Shown: piece by piece, positions 1-6,717 of the stretch
Layout: each line of letters starts with the position of its first letter
Numbering within the stretch: the first letter of the stretch is position 1
NCBI GenBank assembly: GCA_030067055.1
Contig: JASJAL010000123.1
Coordinates: forward strand, 1 to 8,468
DNA length: 8,468 bases
Reading direction: 5' to 3'
Source of the DNA: Kiloniellales bacterium
GTDB lineage: Bacteria; Pseudomonadota; Alphaproteobacteria; Kiloniellales; JAKSBE01
Notes under the pieces: generated by a model
Told to the model about the DNA's origin: nothing
Databases searched by the model: none
What the model saw: the letters and a program-made list of their open reading frames with translations, nothing else
Position numbers and translations under genes: made by a program

Positions 1-420
1 GCGGGACAGCAGATCCAGCTCCAGGTCGCCGACGCGCAGATGGGTTTCCGCGCCGCTGACGCTGCCGCGGCGGAGCAGGACTTCGATCCTGGCCAAGAGC
101 TCTGAGAAGGCGAAGGGCTTGACTAGGTAGTCGTCGGCGCCGCCGCGAAGGCCCTTGACCCGCTCCTCGACGCTGCCCATGGCGCTGAGGAAGACGATGG
201 GCAGTTCCTTGCCGGTGCTGCGCAGGGTCTCGACCAGGGACAGGCCGTCCAGGCCCGGCAGCATGCGATCGACGATGGCCAGATCGAAGTCCTCGCTGGC
301 GGCCATGAGCAGGCCTTCCTTGCCGTCGTTTGCCACCGTGGCGCTGAAGCCCGACTCCTTCAGGCCCTTGGCGATATAGCCTGCCGTCTCTTTGTCGTCT
401 TCGACGATCAGTACGCGCAT
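1..420 (-). CDS. OmpR/PhoB-family response regulator, partial (C-terminus beyond left edge)
   Basis: This is a two-component response regulator: a receiver domain that is phosphorylated by a partner histidine kinase and controls an attached DNA-binding domain. The 140 visible codons read from the ATG at 420 to the window edge without a stop. The opening MRVLIVEDD supplies the acidic pocket, D51 (in IVDRMLPG) is the phosphoacceptor, S79 takes the switch Ser/Thr place, and K101 in the VKPF motif is the conserved lysine. From about residue 120 the linker RRGS and then HLRVGDLELDLLSR look like the start of a Trans_reg_C winged helix, which places it in the OmpR class. An AAGGTG ribosome site lies just before the ATG. 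It is transcribed in the same direction as degP but after a terminator. A histidine kinase probably follows beyond the edge (inference). The signal and targets cannot be read from this sequence. Confidence 0.93.
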   Translation of the reverse strand, partial: MRVLIVEDDKETAGYIAKGLKESGFSATVANDGKEGLLMAASEDFDLAIVDRMLPGLDGLSLVETLRSTGKELPIVFLSAMGSVEERVKGLRGGADDYLVKPFAFSELLARIEVLLRRGSVSGAETHLRVGDLELDLLSR

Positions 421-492
421 TTCACCTTTTTCGTTCGCGGCGGTGCCGGGGTCTCACCCAAGGCAAGCGCCCCGTCGTTCCGGATTGGATCC

Positions 493-523
493 ATTCTAGC
501 ACGTTCTGCCGGGCTGGCGTGAA
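493..523 (-). promoter_or_regulatory. Candidate promoter for the response regulator
   Basis: Read on the minus strand, TAGAAT (498 to 493) matches five of six bases of a sigma-70 -10 box and is preceded by TGC, giving an extended -10. TTCACG (523 to 518) is a four-of-six -35 box at a long 19-base spacing. Transcription would start near 486 and leave a leader of about 66 bases before the ATG at 420. The site lies just downstream of the degP terminator, where an independent promoter would be expected. It rests on consensus matching only. Confidence 0.4.
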
Positions 524-530
524 GCCGACC

Positions 531-575
531 CAAAAACGACCGCGTCGGACGTGCCATCCTGGCAGTCCGACGCGG
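531..575 (-). terminator. Intrinsic terminator of degP
   Basis: On the minus strand an 11-base-pair perfect stem (575-565 with 550-540) continues, after one bulged base at 551, into a 5-base-pair stem (564-560 with 556-552) closed by a 3-base loop. The 3' side is followed by TCG and then five T residues (536-532). This is a strong GC-rich hairpin with a U-tract, 43 bases after the degP stop codon, and fits Rho-independent termination of degP before the response regulator. Confidence 0.75.
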
Positions 576-617
576 AAACCCTCTGGTTCTGGTTAGGAGA
601 GGAGGGTATGTCCAGTT

Positions 618-2120
618 CTAAGCGTTCCTCAGCCGCAGGGCGAAGAAGGTCTCGACGCCGTCCCGGGAAACCAGGAGCGTCACCACCTCCAGACCCTCGG
701 CCTTGATTTGTTCGATCTCGCGCTTGGCGTCGGCTGCCGTCTCGACGGCCTCCGAAGCCAGGCTGCGAATGATGTCGCCGCGACGCAGGCCCTCGCGGGC
801 CGCCAGGCTGTCGCGCTCGACGCTCAGGATCACCACGCCTTCGACGTCCTCGTCGACACCGAAACGGGCCCGGCTCTCGGCGGTCAGGGTTGCGACCGTA
901 AGGCCGGTGCCGGAGAGCAAGACTTCGTCACTGTCATTCGCACCGCCGAGCGCGGCCAGCTTCCGCGCGCCAGGCGCACGGCCGGTCACGACCTCCAGGG
1001 TCTCGCGCTCGCCATCGCGCCAGATCTCGACCTCGACGGTCTTGCCGACCTCGGTGAAGGCGACCAGCCGGGGCAGATCCTTGAGGTCCTCGACGGCCTT
1101 GCCGTCCCAGGACAGGATCACGTCGCCGGTCTCCAGCCCCGCCTCGGCCGCCGGGCTTTCCGGCGTGACGGAAGAGATGAGCGCCCCCTTGGCCTCGTCG
1201 AGGCGGAAGCCCTCGGCGAACTCCGGCGTGACCGCCTGGATCCGGACGCCCAACCAGCCCCGATCGACCTTTCCATGCTCGCGCAATTCGGCAACGACCT
1301 TGCTCGCCACCTCGGAGGGGATCGCAAAGCCGATGCCGACGCTGCCGCCGTTCGGCGAATAGATCGCGGTGTTCACGCCGATCACCTCGCCGTCCATGTC
1401 GAAGGTCGGACCGCCCGAATTGCCCTTGTTGATCGGCGCATCGATCTGCAGGAAGTCGATGATGCTGCCGCCGGGCAGGTCGCGCCCACGGGCCGAAACG
1501 ATGCCGGCGGTCACGGAACCGCCAAGGCCGAAGGGATTGCCGACGGCGATGACCCAATCACCGGGCCGGACCGCCTCAGAATCGCCGAAGGCAACAGAGG
1601 GGAGGGCCTCCTCCGCTTCGACCTTGAGCAGGGCCAGGTCGGTTTTCTCGTCCTGGCCAACGAGATCGGCCGCCAGAGACCGGCCGTCATGGAAAGTCAC
1701 GGTGATTTCATCGGCCCCGGCGATCACGTGACGATTGGTCACCACGTAGCCTTCGGGATCGACGACAAAGCCAGAGCCAAGGCCGCGCTGCTCTTGCGGG
1801 CCGCCAGGCAGCTCAGGGCTATCCGGGCCGAGAAAGCGCTCGAAGAAGTCGCGCAGGGGATGGTCCTCGCCGAAGGGCATAAGCTCCTCGCCGCCGGGAC
1901 CTTCGAAGCGGACCGATGGTCCGCCGCTCTTGACGATCGACACGTTGACCACCGCCGGCGCGACCTTCTCGGTCAGGTCGGCGAAGCTCTCCGGCGCGGG
2001 GCGCGCCATGGCCGTCTGGGTGCCGGCCAGCGCGAAGACCACAAGGCCGGCGACCATGACCTTGCCGGTCACGGCCTGCTTCAAATTCCTTTCACGTGTC
2101 AGGGGGAAGATCTGCCCCAT
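618..2120 (-). CDS. degP: Do-family periplasmic serine protease (DegP/HtrA/MucD type)
   Basis: An envelope quality-control protease and chaperone that degrades misfolded periplasmic proteins. The 500-residue product starts with a basic stretch, a hydrophobic core (about 20-34) and an AMA cleavage site near residue 39, so it should be exported by Sec. The trypsin-like domain (about 105-270) carries the full triad: H131 in TNRHV, D161 in TDLALLK and S235 in GNSGGPTFD. Two PDZ domains follow at about 286-380 and 400-490. No large LA-type cysteine loop is present. The ATG at 2120 is preferred over an in-frame ATG 24 bases upstream (2144) because a perfect GGAGG lies nine bases before it, and it also gives a more typical signal peptide. 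Head-to-tail placement before a response regulator is common in alphaproteobacteria, where envelope stress often controls both. The family call is firm; the exact paralogue (DegP, DegQ or MucD) is not settled. Confidence 0.95.
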   Translation of the reverse strand: MGQIFPLTRERNLKQAVTGKVMVAGLVVFALAGTQTAMARPAPESFADLTEKVAPAVVNVSIVKSGGPSVRFEGPGGEELMPFGEDHPLRDFFERFLGPDSPELPGGPQEQRGLGSGFVVDPEGYVVTNRHVIAGADEITVTFHDGRSLAADLVGQDEKTDLALLKVEAEEALPSVAFGDSEAVRPGDWVIAVGNPFGLGGSVTAGIVSARGRDLPGGSIIDFLQIDAPINKGNSGGPTFDMDGEVIGVNTAIYSPNGGSVGIGFAIPSEVASKVVAELREHGKVDRGWLGVRIQAVTPEFAEGFRLDEAKGALISSVTPESPAAEAGLETGDVILSWDGKAVEDLKDLPRLVAFTEVGKTVEVEIWRDGERETLEVVTGRAPGARKLAALGGANDSDEVLLSGTGLTVATLTAESRARFGVDEDVEGVVILSVERDSLAAREGLRRGDIIRSLASEAVETAADAKREIEQIKAEGLEVVTLLVSRDGVETFFALRLRNA

Positions 2121-2129
2121 TTGTCTTTT

Positions 2130-2134
2130 CCTCC
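2130..2134 (-). promoter_or_regulatory. Ribosome binding site deciding the degP start
   Basis: GGAGG on the minus strand, nine bases before the ATG at 2120. The alternative ATG at 2144 lies upstream of this site and has no Shine-Dalgarno match of its own, so translation most likely begins at 2120. Confidence 0.75.
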
Positions 2135-2236
2135 ATCGTGTCATGGCTAAGGATCACAAGTTCCAAGACACGAAGACTTTCACCCTCTTGATAGGGGAAG
2201 ATGGGTAGCGAGTCCTTGCCGCGACCTTACGGCTAC

Positions 2237-2266
2237 ATTAACAATTTTTCATGTTTCTGAGCTCAA
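2237..2266 (-). promoter_or_regulatory. Candidate sigma-70-type promoter for degP
   Basis: On the minus strand TTGAGC (2266 to 2261) and GTTAAT (2242 to 2237) each match four of six consensus bases, with an 18-base spacer. It lies in the only AT-rich stretch of the spacer and would give a leader of about 110 bases before the degP ATG. A heat-shock or extracytoplasmic-stress sigma-factor promoter would be biologically reasonable for degP, but I could not find a convincing match to one. Confidence 0.3.
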
Positions 2267-2278
2267 ATATAATATTTA

Positions 2279-2291
2279 AATCAATGACTTG
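2279..2291 (+). promoter_or_regulatory. Candidate IHF binding site upstream of degP
   Basis: AATCAATGACTTG matches the IHF consensus WATCAANNNNTTR at every specified position. An A/T-rich tract lies immediately on its 5' side, as is typical of strong IHF sites. Its centre is about 20 bases upstream of the candidate degP -35 box. By rough reckoning one such match is not highly improbable in 8 kb, so the supporting argument is its position in a promoter-like island. Confidence 0.35.
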
Positions 2292-2413
2292 AGGATTTTG
2301 CCGCGGGACGCGATCAAGCCTCGGACAGGGTTGTTGATCTTGGACGGAAAGTCCCAAGCCGGCCTAGCCGATTTGGCGGAACCGAAGGCTCGCCACGCGA
2401 CGCTCCCTCGAGG

Positions 2414-2433
2414 CTTGGGAGGCGGCCCCCAAG
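2414..2433 (-). terminator. GC-rich hairpin after ppk2, possible 3' end structure
   Basis: An 8-base-pair stem (one G-U pair when read on the minus strand) closed by a CCGC loop, about 60 bases downstream of the ppk2 stop codon. No U-tract follows, so it is not a standard intrinsic terminator. It could stabilise the transcript's 3' end or aid Rho-dependent termination. A second, weaker hairpin of similar outer sequence lies at 2339-2358. Confidence 0.3.
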
Positions 2434-2493
2434 ACCGGCAAGTGCGTCGGGATCCAGTGGGTTTTCGCCGGGTAAACGACCGGAATCTCGCCC

Positions 2494-3432
2494 TCAGCGG
2501 CCCCCGGTCCCCTGGTCCGCCGCGCAGTTCTGGTCCAGGTAGCCGTCGAAGATGGAATCGGCCCGGGCCAGGATCAGCGGGTCGACATCCGTCACCGCCG
2601 CCGGATCCTTGTGAGGGTAAGAAAACTGCGAAAGCAGGTGCCGCATGCAATTGAGCCGGGCCCGCTTCTTGTCGTCCGACTTGATTACCGTCCAGGGTGC
2701 CCAGTCGCGATTCGTGGCGAAAAACATCTCCTCGCGGGCTTCCGTGTAGTCGTGCCACTTGTCGACCGACGCCAGGTCGATCGGGCTGAGCTTCCAACGC
2801 TTTAGCGGATCGGTGCGGCGCTTGGCGAAGCGCCGGCCCTGCTCCTCGCGGGTGACCGCGAACCAGTACTTGACCAGGCGGATGCCGTGCTTGACCAGCA
2901 AGCGCTCGAACTCCGGCGTTTCCTCGAGGAAGGCCTGGCATTGCTCACGCGAGCAGAACCCCATAACGCGCTCGACCCCGGCACGGTTGTACCAGGAGCG
3001 GTCGAAGAGCACGATCTCGCCGGCCGAGGGCAGGTGCTCGACGTAGCGCTGGAAGTACCATTGGCTGCGTTCCTGGTCGTTGGGCTTGGCCAGGGCGGCG
3101 ATCCGCGCGCCGCGCGGATTGAGATGCTCGGTCAGGGTCTTGATGGTACCGCCCTTGCCCGCCGCGTCGCGGCCCTCGAAGACGACGACGATCCGCTCGC
3201 CGTTGGCCTTGACCCAATCCTGCAGCTTCAGCAGCTCGATCTGTAGGTTGCGCTTCTCGCGCTCGTAGGGCCCGCGCTTGAGGCGGTCGGCATAGGGGTA
3301 GTTGGCTTCGCCGCTGGCGGTCCATTGGGCGAGATAGTCGTCGTCCAGGGCAGGTTTCGGCCGTGCCGTGCCGCCGGAACTCGCCGGGTTCTCGTCGCTG
3401 GGTGCCGAATCGCTGCAATCCTTGCTGCTCAT
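2494..3432 (-). CDS. ppk2: Polyphosphate kinase 2, class I
   Basis: Transfers phosphate between inorganic polyphosphate and nucleoside diphosphates; class I enzymes mostly make ATP or GTP from ADP or GDP. The 312-residue product has a non-conserved acidic N-terminus (about 1-30) and then one PPK2 domain. Walker A is GRDAAGKGG (87-95, with D89 and K93) and the Walker B region begins at D144-R145 (FDRSWYNRAGVERVMGFC, 143-160). The lid contains the basic patch RFAKRRTDPLKRWK (201-214). The AAGKGGTIK and NPRGAR segments are typical of class I, one-domain enzymes such as those of rhizobia; I recall these as the class hallmark. AGAAGGA lies eight bases before the ATG. The gene starts 24 bases after the cupin stop, so it appears to be the last gene of the polyamine-type operon. 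The protein is cytoplasmic, and no key residue is missing. Confidence 0.95.
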   Translation of the reverse strand: MSSKDCSDSAPSDENPASSGGTARPKPALDDDYLAQWTASGEANYPYADRLKRGPYEREKRNLQIELLKLQDWVKANGERIVVVFEGRDAAGKGGTIKTLTEHLNPRGARIAALAKPNDQERSQWYFQRYVEHLPSAGEIVLFDRSWYNRAGVERVMGFCSREQCQAFLEETPEFERLLVKHGIRLVKYWFAVTREEQGRRFAKRRTDPLKRWKLSPIDLASVDKWHDYTEAREEMFFATNRDWAPWTVIKSDDKKRARLNCMRHLLSQFSYPHKDPAAVTDVDPLILARADSIFDGYLDQNCAADQGTGGR

Positions 3433-3456
3433 GGCAGAAATCCTTCTTGGATTTTT

Positions 3457-3840
3457 TCAGGCGGGTTCGGTGCCGAAGTCGGCGGGCGAGGTGACCTCGA
3501 GGAGCTCCATGTCGTCGGAGCAGGCGGTCAGCTCGTGCCGGATCCCCGGCGGCTGCAGGACGCAGTCGCCCGGCTTCAGGGTAACCTCGCCCTGGCCCTC
3601 ATAGTCGAAGCGGGCCCAGCCCTTGAGGACGTAGACCATCTGGAATTCCAGGGCGTGGCGGTGCGGGCCGGTGCCGTCCTCGCAGGGCGCACTGGCGCGG
3701 ATGACCTGGGCGTGGTAGCGGCCGCCGGTCGCCTCGGAAAGTCCAAGGTCGCGGTATTCGAAAAATGACCGGAGCCCCCCGCCTTCAAAGGCGGCGTCCT
3801 CCCCCCGGCTGATGGCGAATTTCTGATCCTGGCCGGCCAT
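3457..3840 (-). CDS. Single-domain cupin protein
   Basis: A small beta-barrel (cupin) protein of 127 residues with unknown role. Cupin motif 1 is visible as H60-x-H62, followed by FQMVYVLKG ending at G74; motif 2 as G91-x5-P97-x-G99-x2-H102. The usual metal-binding glutamate of motif 1, expected at position 67, is glutamine, although E65 is close by. Three histidines suitable for metal binding remain. No DNA-binding domain is attached, unlike the helix-turn-helix plus cupin regulator PuuR of E. coli. The ATG at 3840 has GGGGAG about eight bases upstream. The gene begins 21 bases after the PuuA-like stop and ends 24 bases before ppk2, so it is most likely co-transcribed. It could be a ligand sensor, a small dioxygenase or an isomerase; nothing here decides between them. 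Confidence 0.88.
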   Translation of the reverse strand: MAGQDQKFAISRGEDAAFEGGGLRSFFEYRDLGLSEATGGRYHAQVIRASAPCEDGTGPHRHALEFQMVYVLKGWARFDYEGQGEVTLKPGDCVLQPPGIRHELTACSDDMELLEVTSPADFGTEPA

Positions 3841-3861
3841 GAAGCTCTCCCCAACTTCCCC

Positions 3862-5235
3862 TCAGAGATACCAGGCGTACTCCCTTAGCGAGATTTCGTT
3901 CATGAAGTCCCGGTACTCGTTGCGTTTGGTCGCGGCATAGAGCTCAAGGTACTCCGGTCCAAGGTAGCTGCCCAGAATCTTTGCCGTCTCGATGCGATCG
4001 AGCGAGGTTGGCACGTCGAGCGGCAAGTCGGGATCCACCGTCTCGCAGGCGTTGCCCTCGCTCGCCGGTCCCGGATCGATCTTGTTGGCGATCCCGTGAT
4101 GGATGCCGGCGAGGATCGCCGCCAGGACCAGGTAGCTGTTGGCGTCGGCGCCGGCGAAGCGATGCTCGATGCGCCGGCTGTCGGGCGGGCCGGTCGGGAT
4201 CCGGAAGGCGACCGAGCGGTTGTTGGCGCCCCAGGAGCGGTTGACCGGCACGAAGAGGTTGGGCCCGAAGCGGCGGAAGGCATTCACGTTGGGCGCGTAG
4301 ATCGCCATGGCCTCGGCCATGGTCGCCATCAGGCCGCCGATCGCGTGCTGCAGGGTCTTGCTGCCCAGCGGGCTCTCGTCAGCGAAGACGTTGCGGCCCT
4401 GTTTGTCCAGCAGACTGACGTGGACGTGCATGCCGTTGCCGGTCTGCTCCAGGAAGGGCTTGGGCATGAAGCTGGCTTCGACGCCGTGGCGCTGCGCCAC
4501 CGACCGGATGATGTGCCGCAGCAGCGCCGCATGGTCGGCGGCGGCGATGGCGTCGTCGACGTGGTGTAGGTTGATCTCGTACTGCCCCGGGGCGAACTCG
4601 GCGGTGGCGATGTTCGCCGGGACCTTCTGCGCCTCGCCGGCGGCCTCGACATCGCGCAGAAAGTCGGCGAAGCCGTCGATCTCCTGGATGCCGTAGACCT
4701 GAAGGCTGGCCTCGCGCCGGCCGGTCTTGGGAGAGATCGGCGGCTGCGGCAGGCCGGCCGCGTCCCGCTCCGGGTCGAGCAGGTAAAACTCCAACTCGAA
4801 GGCGACAACCGGGGTCAGACCGAGCTCCTCGAAGCGCTCGAGGACGCCGATCGCGACGTTGCGCGGATCGACCGGCGAGGGCGTGCCCTCCGGCGTGGTC
4901 ATGGTCATCAGGACCTGGCCGCGCGGCTCCTCGGCCCAGGGTACGGGGACCAGGGTCCCGGGGACCGGCACCAGGGTGCCGTCGGGGTCGCCGTCGGTGA
5001 AGCCCCGGCCGGCCGGATCGGTGTTGGCGCCGGTCACGTCGAGCAGGAAGACTGACTCGCAAAGCTGAAGGCCGCCGGTGAAGAGCTTCTCCGCATCGGC
5101 CATGGGATAGCGCTTGCCGCGCACGATGCCGCAGAGGTCGGTCAGGATCGCGTCGACGTAGCGGGTTTCGGGGTGGGCGGCCTGGAAGGCCTTGAACTCG
5201 GCGGCGGGCGTGGTCTTGGAGCGTGCCTTCTTCAT
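3862..5235 (-). CDS. puuA: Gamma-glutamylputrescine synthetase-like (glutamine synthetase family)
   Basis: Probably joins glutamate to putrescine or a related amine using ATP, the first step of the gamma-glutamylated polyamine route. The 457-residue product has a GS beta-grasp domain (about 20-115) and the catalytic domain. Visible GS motifs are the metal-binding FELEFYLLD (146-154), EFAPGQYEINLHH (213-225), KPFLEQTGNGMHVHVS (259-274), NRSWGANNRSVAFRIP (332-347) and RIEHRFAGADANSYL (355-369). It lacks the tyrosine adenylylation context of GlnA and resembles E. coli PuuA along its length, including VELEFYLLD and PGQ(F/Y)EINL. The frame also extends to a GTG at 5253, four bases after the upstream stop; the ATG at 5235 is preferred for codon type, but neither start has an ideal Shine-Dalgarno match. 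The PuuB-like oxidase directly upstream supports the pathway call. The actual amine could be another polyamine or ethanolamine. Confidence 0.88.
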   Translation of the reverse strand: MKKARSKTTPAAEFKAFQAAHPETRYVDAILTDLCGIVRGKRYPMADAEKLFTGGLQLCESVFLLDVTGANTDPAGRGFTDGDPDGTLVPVPGTLVPVPWAEEPRGQVLMTMTTPEGTPSPVDPRNVAIGVLERFEELGLTPVVAFELEFYLLDPERDAAGLPQPPISPKTGRREASLQVYGIQEIDGFADFLRDVEAAGEAQKVPANIATAEFAPGQYEINLHHVDDAIAAADHAALLRHIIRSVAQRHGVEASFMPKPFLEQTGNGMHVHVSLLDKQGRNVFADESPLGSKTLQHAIGGLMATMAEAMAIYAPNVNAFRRFGPNLFVPVNRSWGANNRSVAFRIPTGPPDSRRIEHRFAGADANSYLVLAAILAGIHHGIANKIDPGPASEGNACETVDPDLPLDVPTSLDRIETAKILGSYLGPEYLELYAATKRNEYRDFMNEISLREYAWYL

Positions 5236-5257
5236 ACCGTGGCGTTGCCGCACCTTT

Positions 5258-6613
5258 CTAGTATTTGTCCATAAGACGATAGTAGAGATTGGCCGATCTC
5301 AACAGCCAAAGCCGCAGGGCCGGCAGGGGAAAGCGCCGGGCCGGACCGCGCAGGATCTCCGGCAGCTCGGCCTCTGGTTCCGCCGCGCCGGCGATGATCC
5401 GGGCCAGCGCGCGGCCGGTCCAGGGCGCCGCGTTGACCCCGGCCCCGTGGTAGCCGAAGCCGTAGAAGACGCTCGGGTCGTCCTCCAGCCGGCCGACCGC
5501 CGGGATCAGGTCCCGGGTCAGGCAGACGAAGCCGCGCCAGAAGTGGCTGACCTCGACCTCGCGCCAGGCCGGGAAGACCTCGCCCAGGCGCCGGGTCATC
5601 CAGGCCTGCATCCGCGCGCCGGCTTCGGGCGTGCCGCTGGTGTCGCCGCGGGCGCCGAACAGCAGCCGCCGGTCGGGCAGCATACGGTAGTAGAACAGCA
5701 GCGTACGCGTATTGGTAATGGGGTTCTGCGTACGCCAAGCCTGGGCGGCCAGTTCGGCGTCGGTCAGCGGTCTTGTGGTGATGATGTTCGAGATCACCGG
5801 AAGCGTACAGTCGGTGAAGGCCGGGTTGATGGCCTCCGGGGTAAAGCCGTTGGTCGCCAGGAGCACCCGGCGCGCTTTCAGCTGTCCGCCTTCGGTCTCA
5901 AGCAAGTGCTGGTTCCCGACCTTGGTCCAGTCGCGCACGAAGCTAAAGGGGTGCAGCTTGGCGCCGCGCAGCAGGGCGGCTTGGGCCAGGCCGCGGGCGT
6001 ACTTCAGGGGATGCAGCCCGAATCCCGAGCGGATCAGCAGGGCGCCGAAGTTCTCGGTCGAGGCATGCCCGACGCGCTGGAACTCCTCGGCCGGCAGGAC
6101 CTCGGTCTCGAAGCCGAACTGGCCGCTGAGCAGTGCCGCCTCGGTCTCCAACTCCTCCTGGCGCGAGGCCTGGTGGGCGACCATGAAGACGCCGTCGCCC
6201 TGGCGGTCGAAGTCGATGCCCTCGTCGCGTTCCAGCGCCAGGGCCAGCTCCAGGCCGTCTTTCTGGGCATCGAAGAAGGCCTTGGCCGCTTCCAGGCCGT
6301 GGCGCAGGATCAGTTCCTTGGTCGACAGCTTGGTCGGCGCCATGGTGCAGAAGCCGCCGTTGCGGCCCGATGCGCCCCAGCCGACGTGGCCGGCTTCGAG
6401 GACCCTGACGTCGATCTGGTGGTCGCGGGCTAGGTGGAGGGCCGCCGAAAGGCCGGTGAAGCCGCCGCCGATGATCGCAACGTCGCAGCTCTCGCTTCCC
6501 GACAGGGGCGCCAGCCGCTCCGGCCCCGGTAAGCTGGCTTCCCAGTAGCTCTCCACCGGGTTCCGGAAGTCGTACATCGCCGGGTCGTAGAGGCGGTAGG
6601 CGGTTTCCTCCAT
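5258..6613 (-). CDS. puuB: FAD-dependent gamma-glutamylputrescine oxidase-like (DAO family)
   Basis: Probably oxidises the gamma-glutamylated amine made by the neighbouring ligase to an aldehyde, releasing ammonia and hydrogen peroxide. The 451-residue product has the dinucleotide-binding fold of D-amino-acid-oxidase-type flavoproteins: VAIIGGGFTGLSAALHLA (45-62), the acidic E73 that binds the adenosine ribose, and GWGASGRNGGF (78-88), which is typical of PuuB and related glycine-oxidase-like enzymes. The C-terminal FAD motif FGYHGAGVNAAPWTGRALA lies near 392-410. A roughly 40-residue N-terminal extension with YWEASLP precedes the Rossmann fold, as in PuuB. It is cytoplasmic, with no signal peptide. 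It is the first gene of the minus-strand cluster and ends four or 22 bases before the ligase, depending on its start, suggesting translational coupling. Only a weak GGTGG lies before the ATG. The general class is sure; the substrate is inferred from the partner gene. Confidence 0.9.
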   Translation of the reverse strand: MEETAYRLYDPAMYDFRNPVESYWEASLPGPERLAPLSGSESCDVAIIGGGFTGLSAALHLARDHQIDVRVLEAGHVGWGASGRNGGFCTMAPTKLSTKELILRHGLEAAKAFFDAQKDGLELALALERDEGIDFDRQGDGVFMVAHQASRQEELETEAALLSGQFGFETEVLPAEEFQRVGHASTENFGALLIRSGFGLHPLKYARGLAQAALLRGAKLHPFSFVRDWTKVGNQHLLETEGGQLKARRVLLATNGFTPEAINPAFTDCTLPVISNIITTRPLTDAELAAQAWRTQNPITNTRTLLFYYRMLPDRRLLFGARGDTSGTPEAGARMQAWMTRRLGEVFPAWREVEVSHFWRGFVCLTRDLIPAVGRLEDDPSVFYGFGYHGAGVNAAPWTGRALARIIAGAAEPEAELPEILRGPARRFPLPALRLWLLRSANLYYRLMDKY

Positions 6614-6717
6614 GAGCGTTCTGCCACCCGCGCGGGGCGACCTCCGAATGGCTGGGCTGGGCGGGCGCGACCGGTACGGCGCGGCCCGATCGTCGCGAAT
6701 CGTGATATCAGGGCCGG

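Larger units (their letters stand above)
2121..2493. other. Intergenic region between ppk2 and degP
   Basis: A 373-base spacer with no convincing gene. The ppk2-proximal part (about 2300-2493) is GC-rich and holds two hairpins sharing CTTGG/CCAAG stems (2339-2358 and 2414-2433) but no U-tract. The segment from about 2237 to 2290 is strikingly AT-rich for this genome and contains a candidate promoter and an IHF-like site for degP. The remainder (2121-2236) would be the degP leader. One minus-strand frame stays open across the spacer, but it is a continuation of a shadow frame within ppk2 and looks like no protein I recognise. Confidence 0.6.

Noticed and set aside
708..2150. Long open frame (480 codons) on the plus strand opposite degP
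   Set aside because: Its antisense partner has the full DegP signal peptide, triad and PDZ domains. The plus-strand product is rich in D, G, R and A with no recognisable motif, as expected of a shadow frame in GC-rich DNA.
2268..2273. Perfect TATAAT on the plus strand in the AT-rich island
   Set aside because: It has no -35 partner at a suitable distance, and no plus-strand gene follows.
2276..2941. Minus-strand open frame of 221 codons overlapping the ppk2 3' end and the spacer
   Set aside because: Most of it is the wrong frame of ppk2. The tail in the spacer is open but unrecognised and has no ribosome site or start of its own.
4935..4985. Tandem repeat of residues GTLVPVP in the PuuA-like protein (a 21-base near-duplication)
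   Set aside because: Aligned from memory with E. coli PuuA, this segment (there RTCVPVLGSLTPS) needs no insertion, so it is a normal conserved segment that looks repetitive, not a recent duplication.
3862..5235. Housekeeping glutamine synthetase (glnA)
   Set aside because: The sequence follows the PuuA pattern and lies next to a PuuB-like oxidase; no GlnA-type adenylylation site was seen and no glnB is nearby.
5192..6433. Open frame of 413 codons on the plus strand opposite puuB
   Set aside because: It is antisense to a clear FAD oxidase, is biased in composition and runs across the puuA/puuB junction; no family is recognisable.
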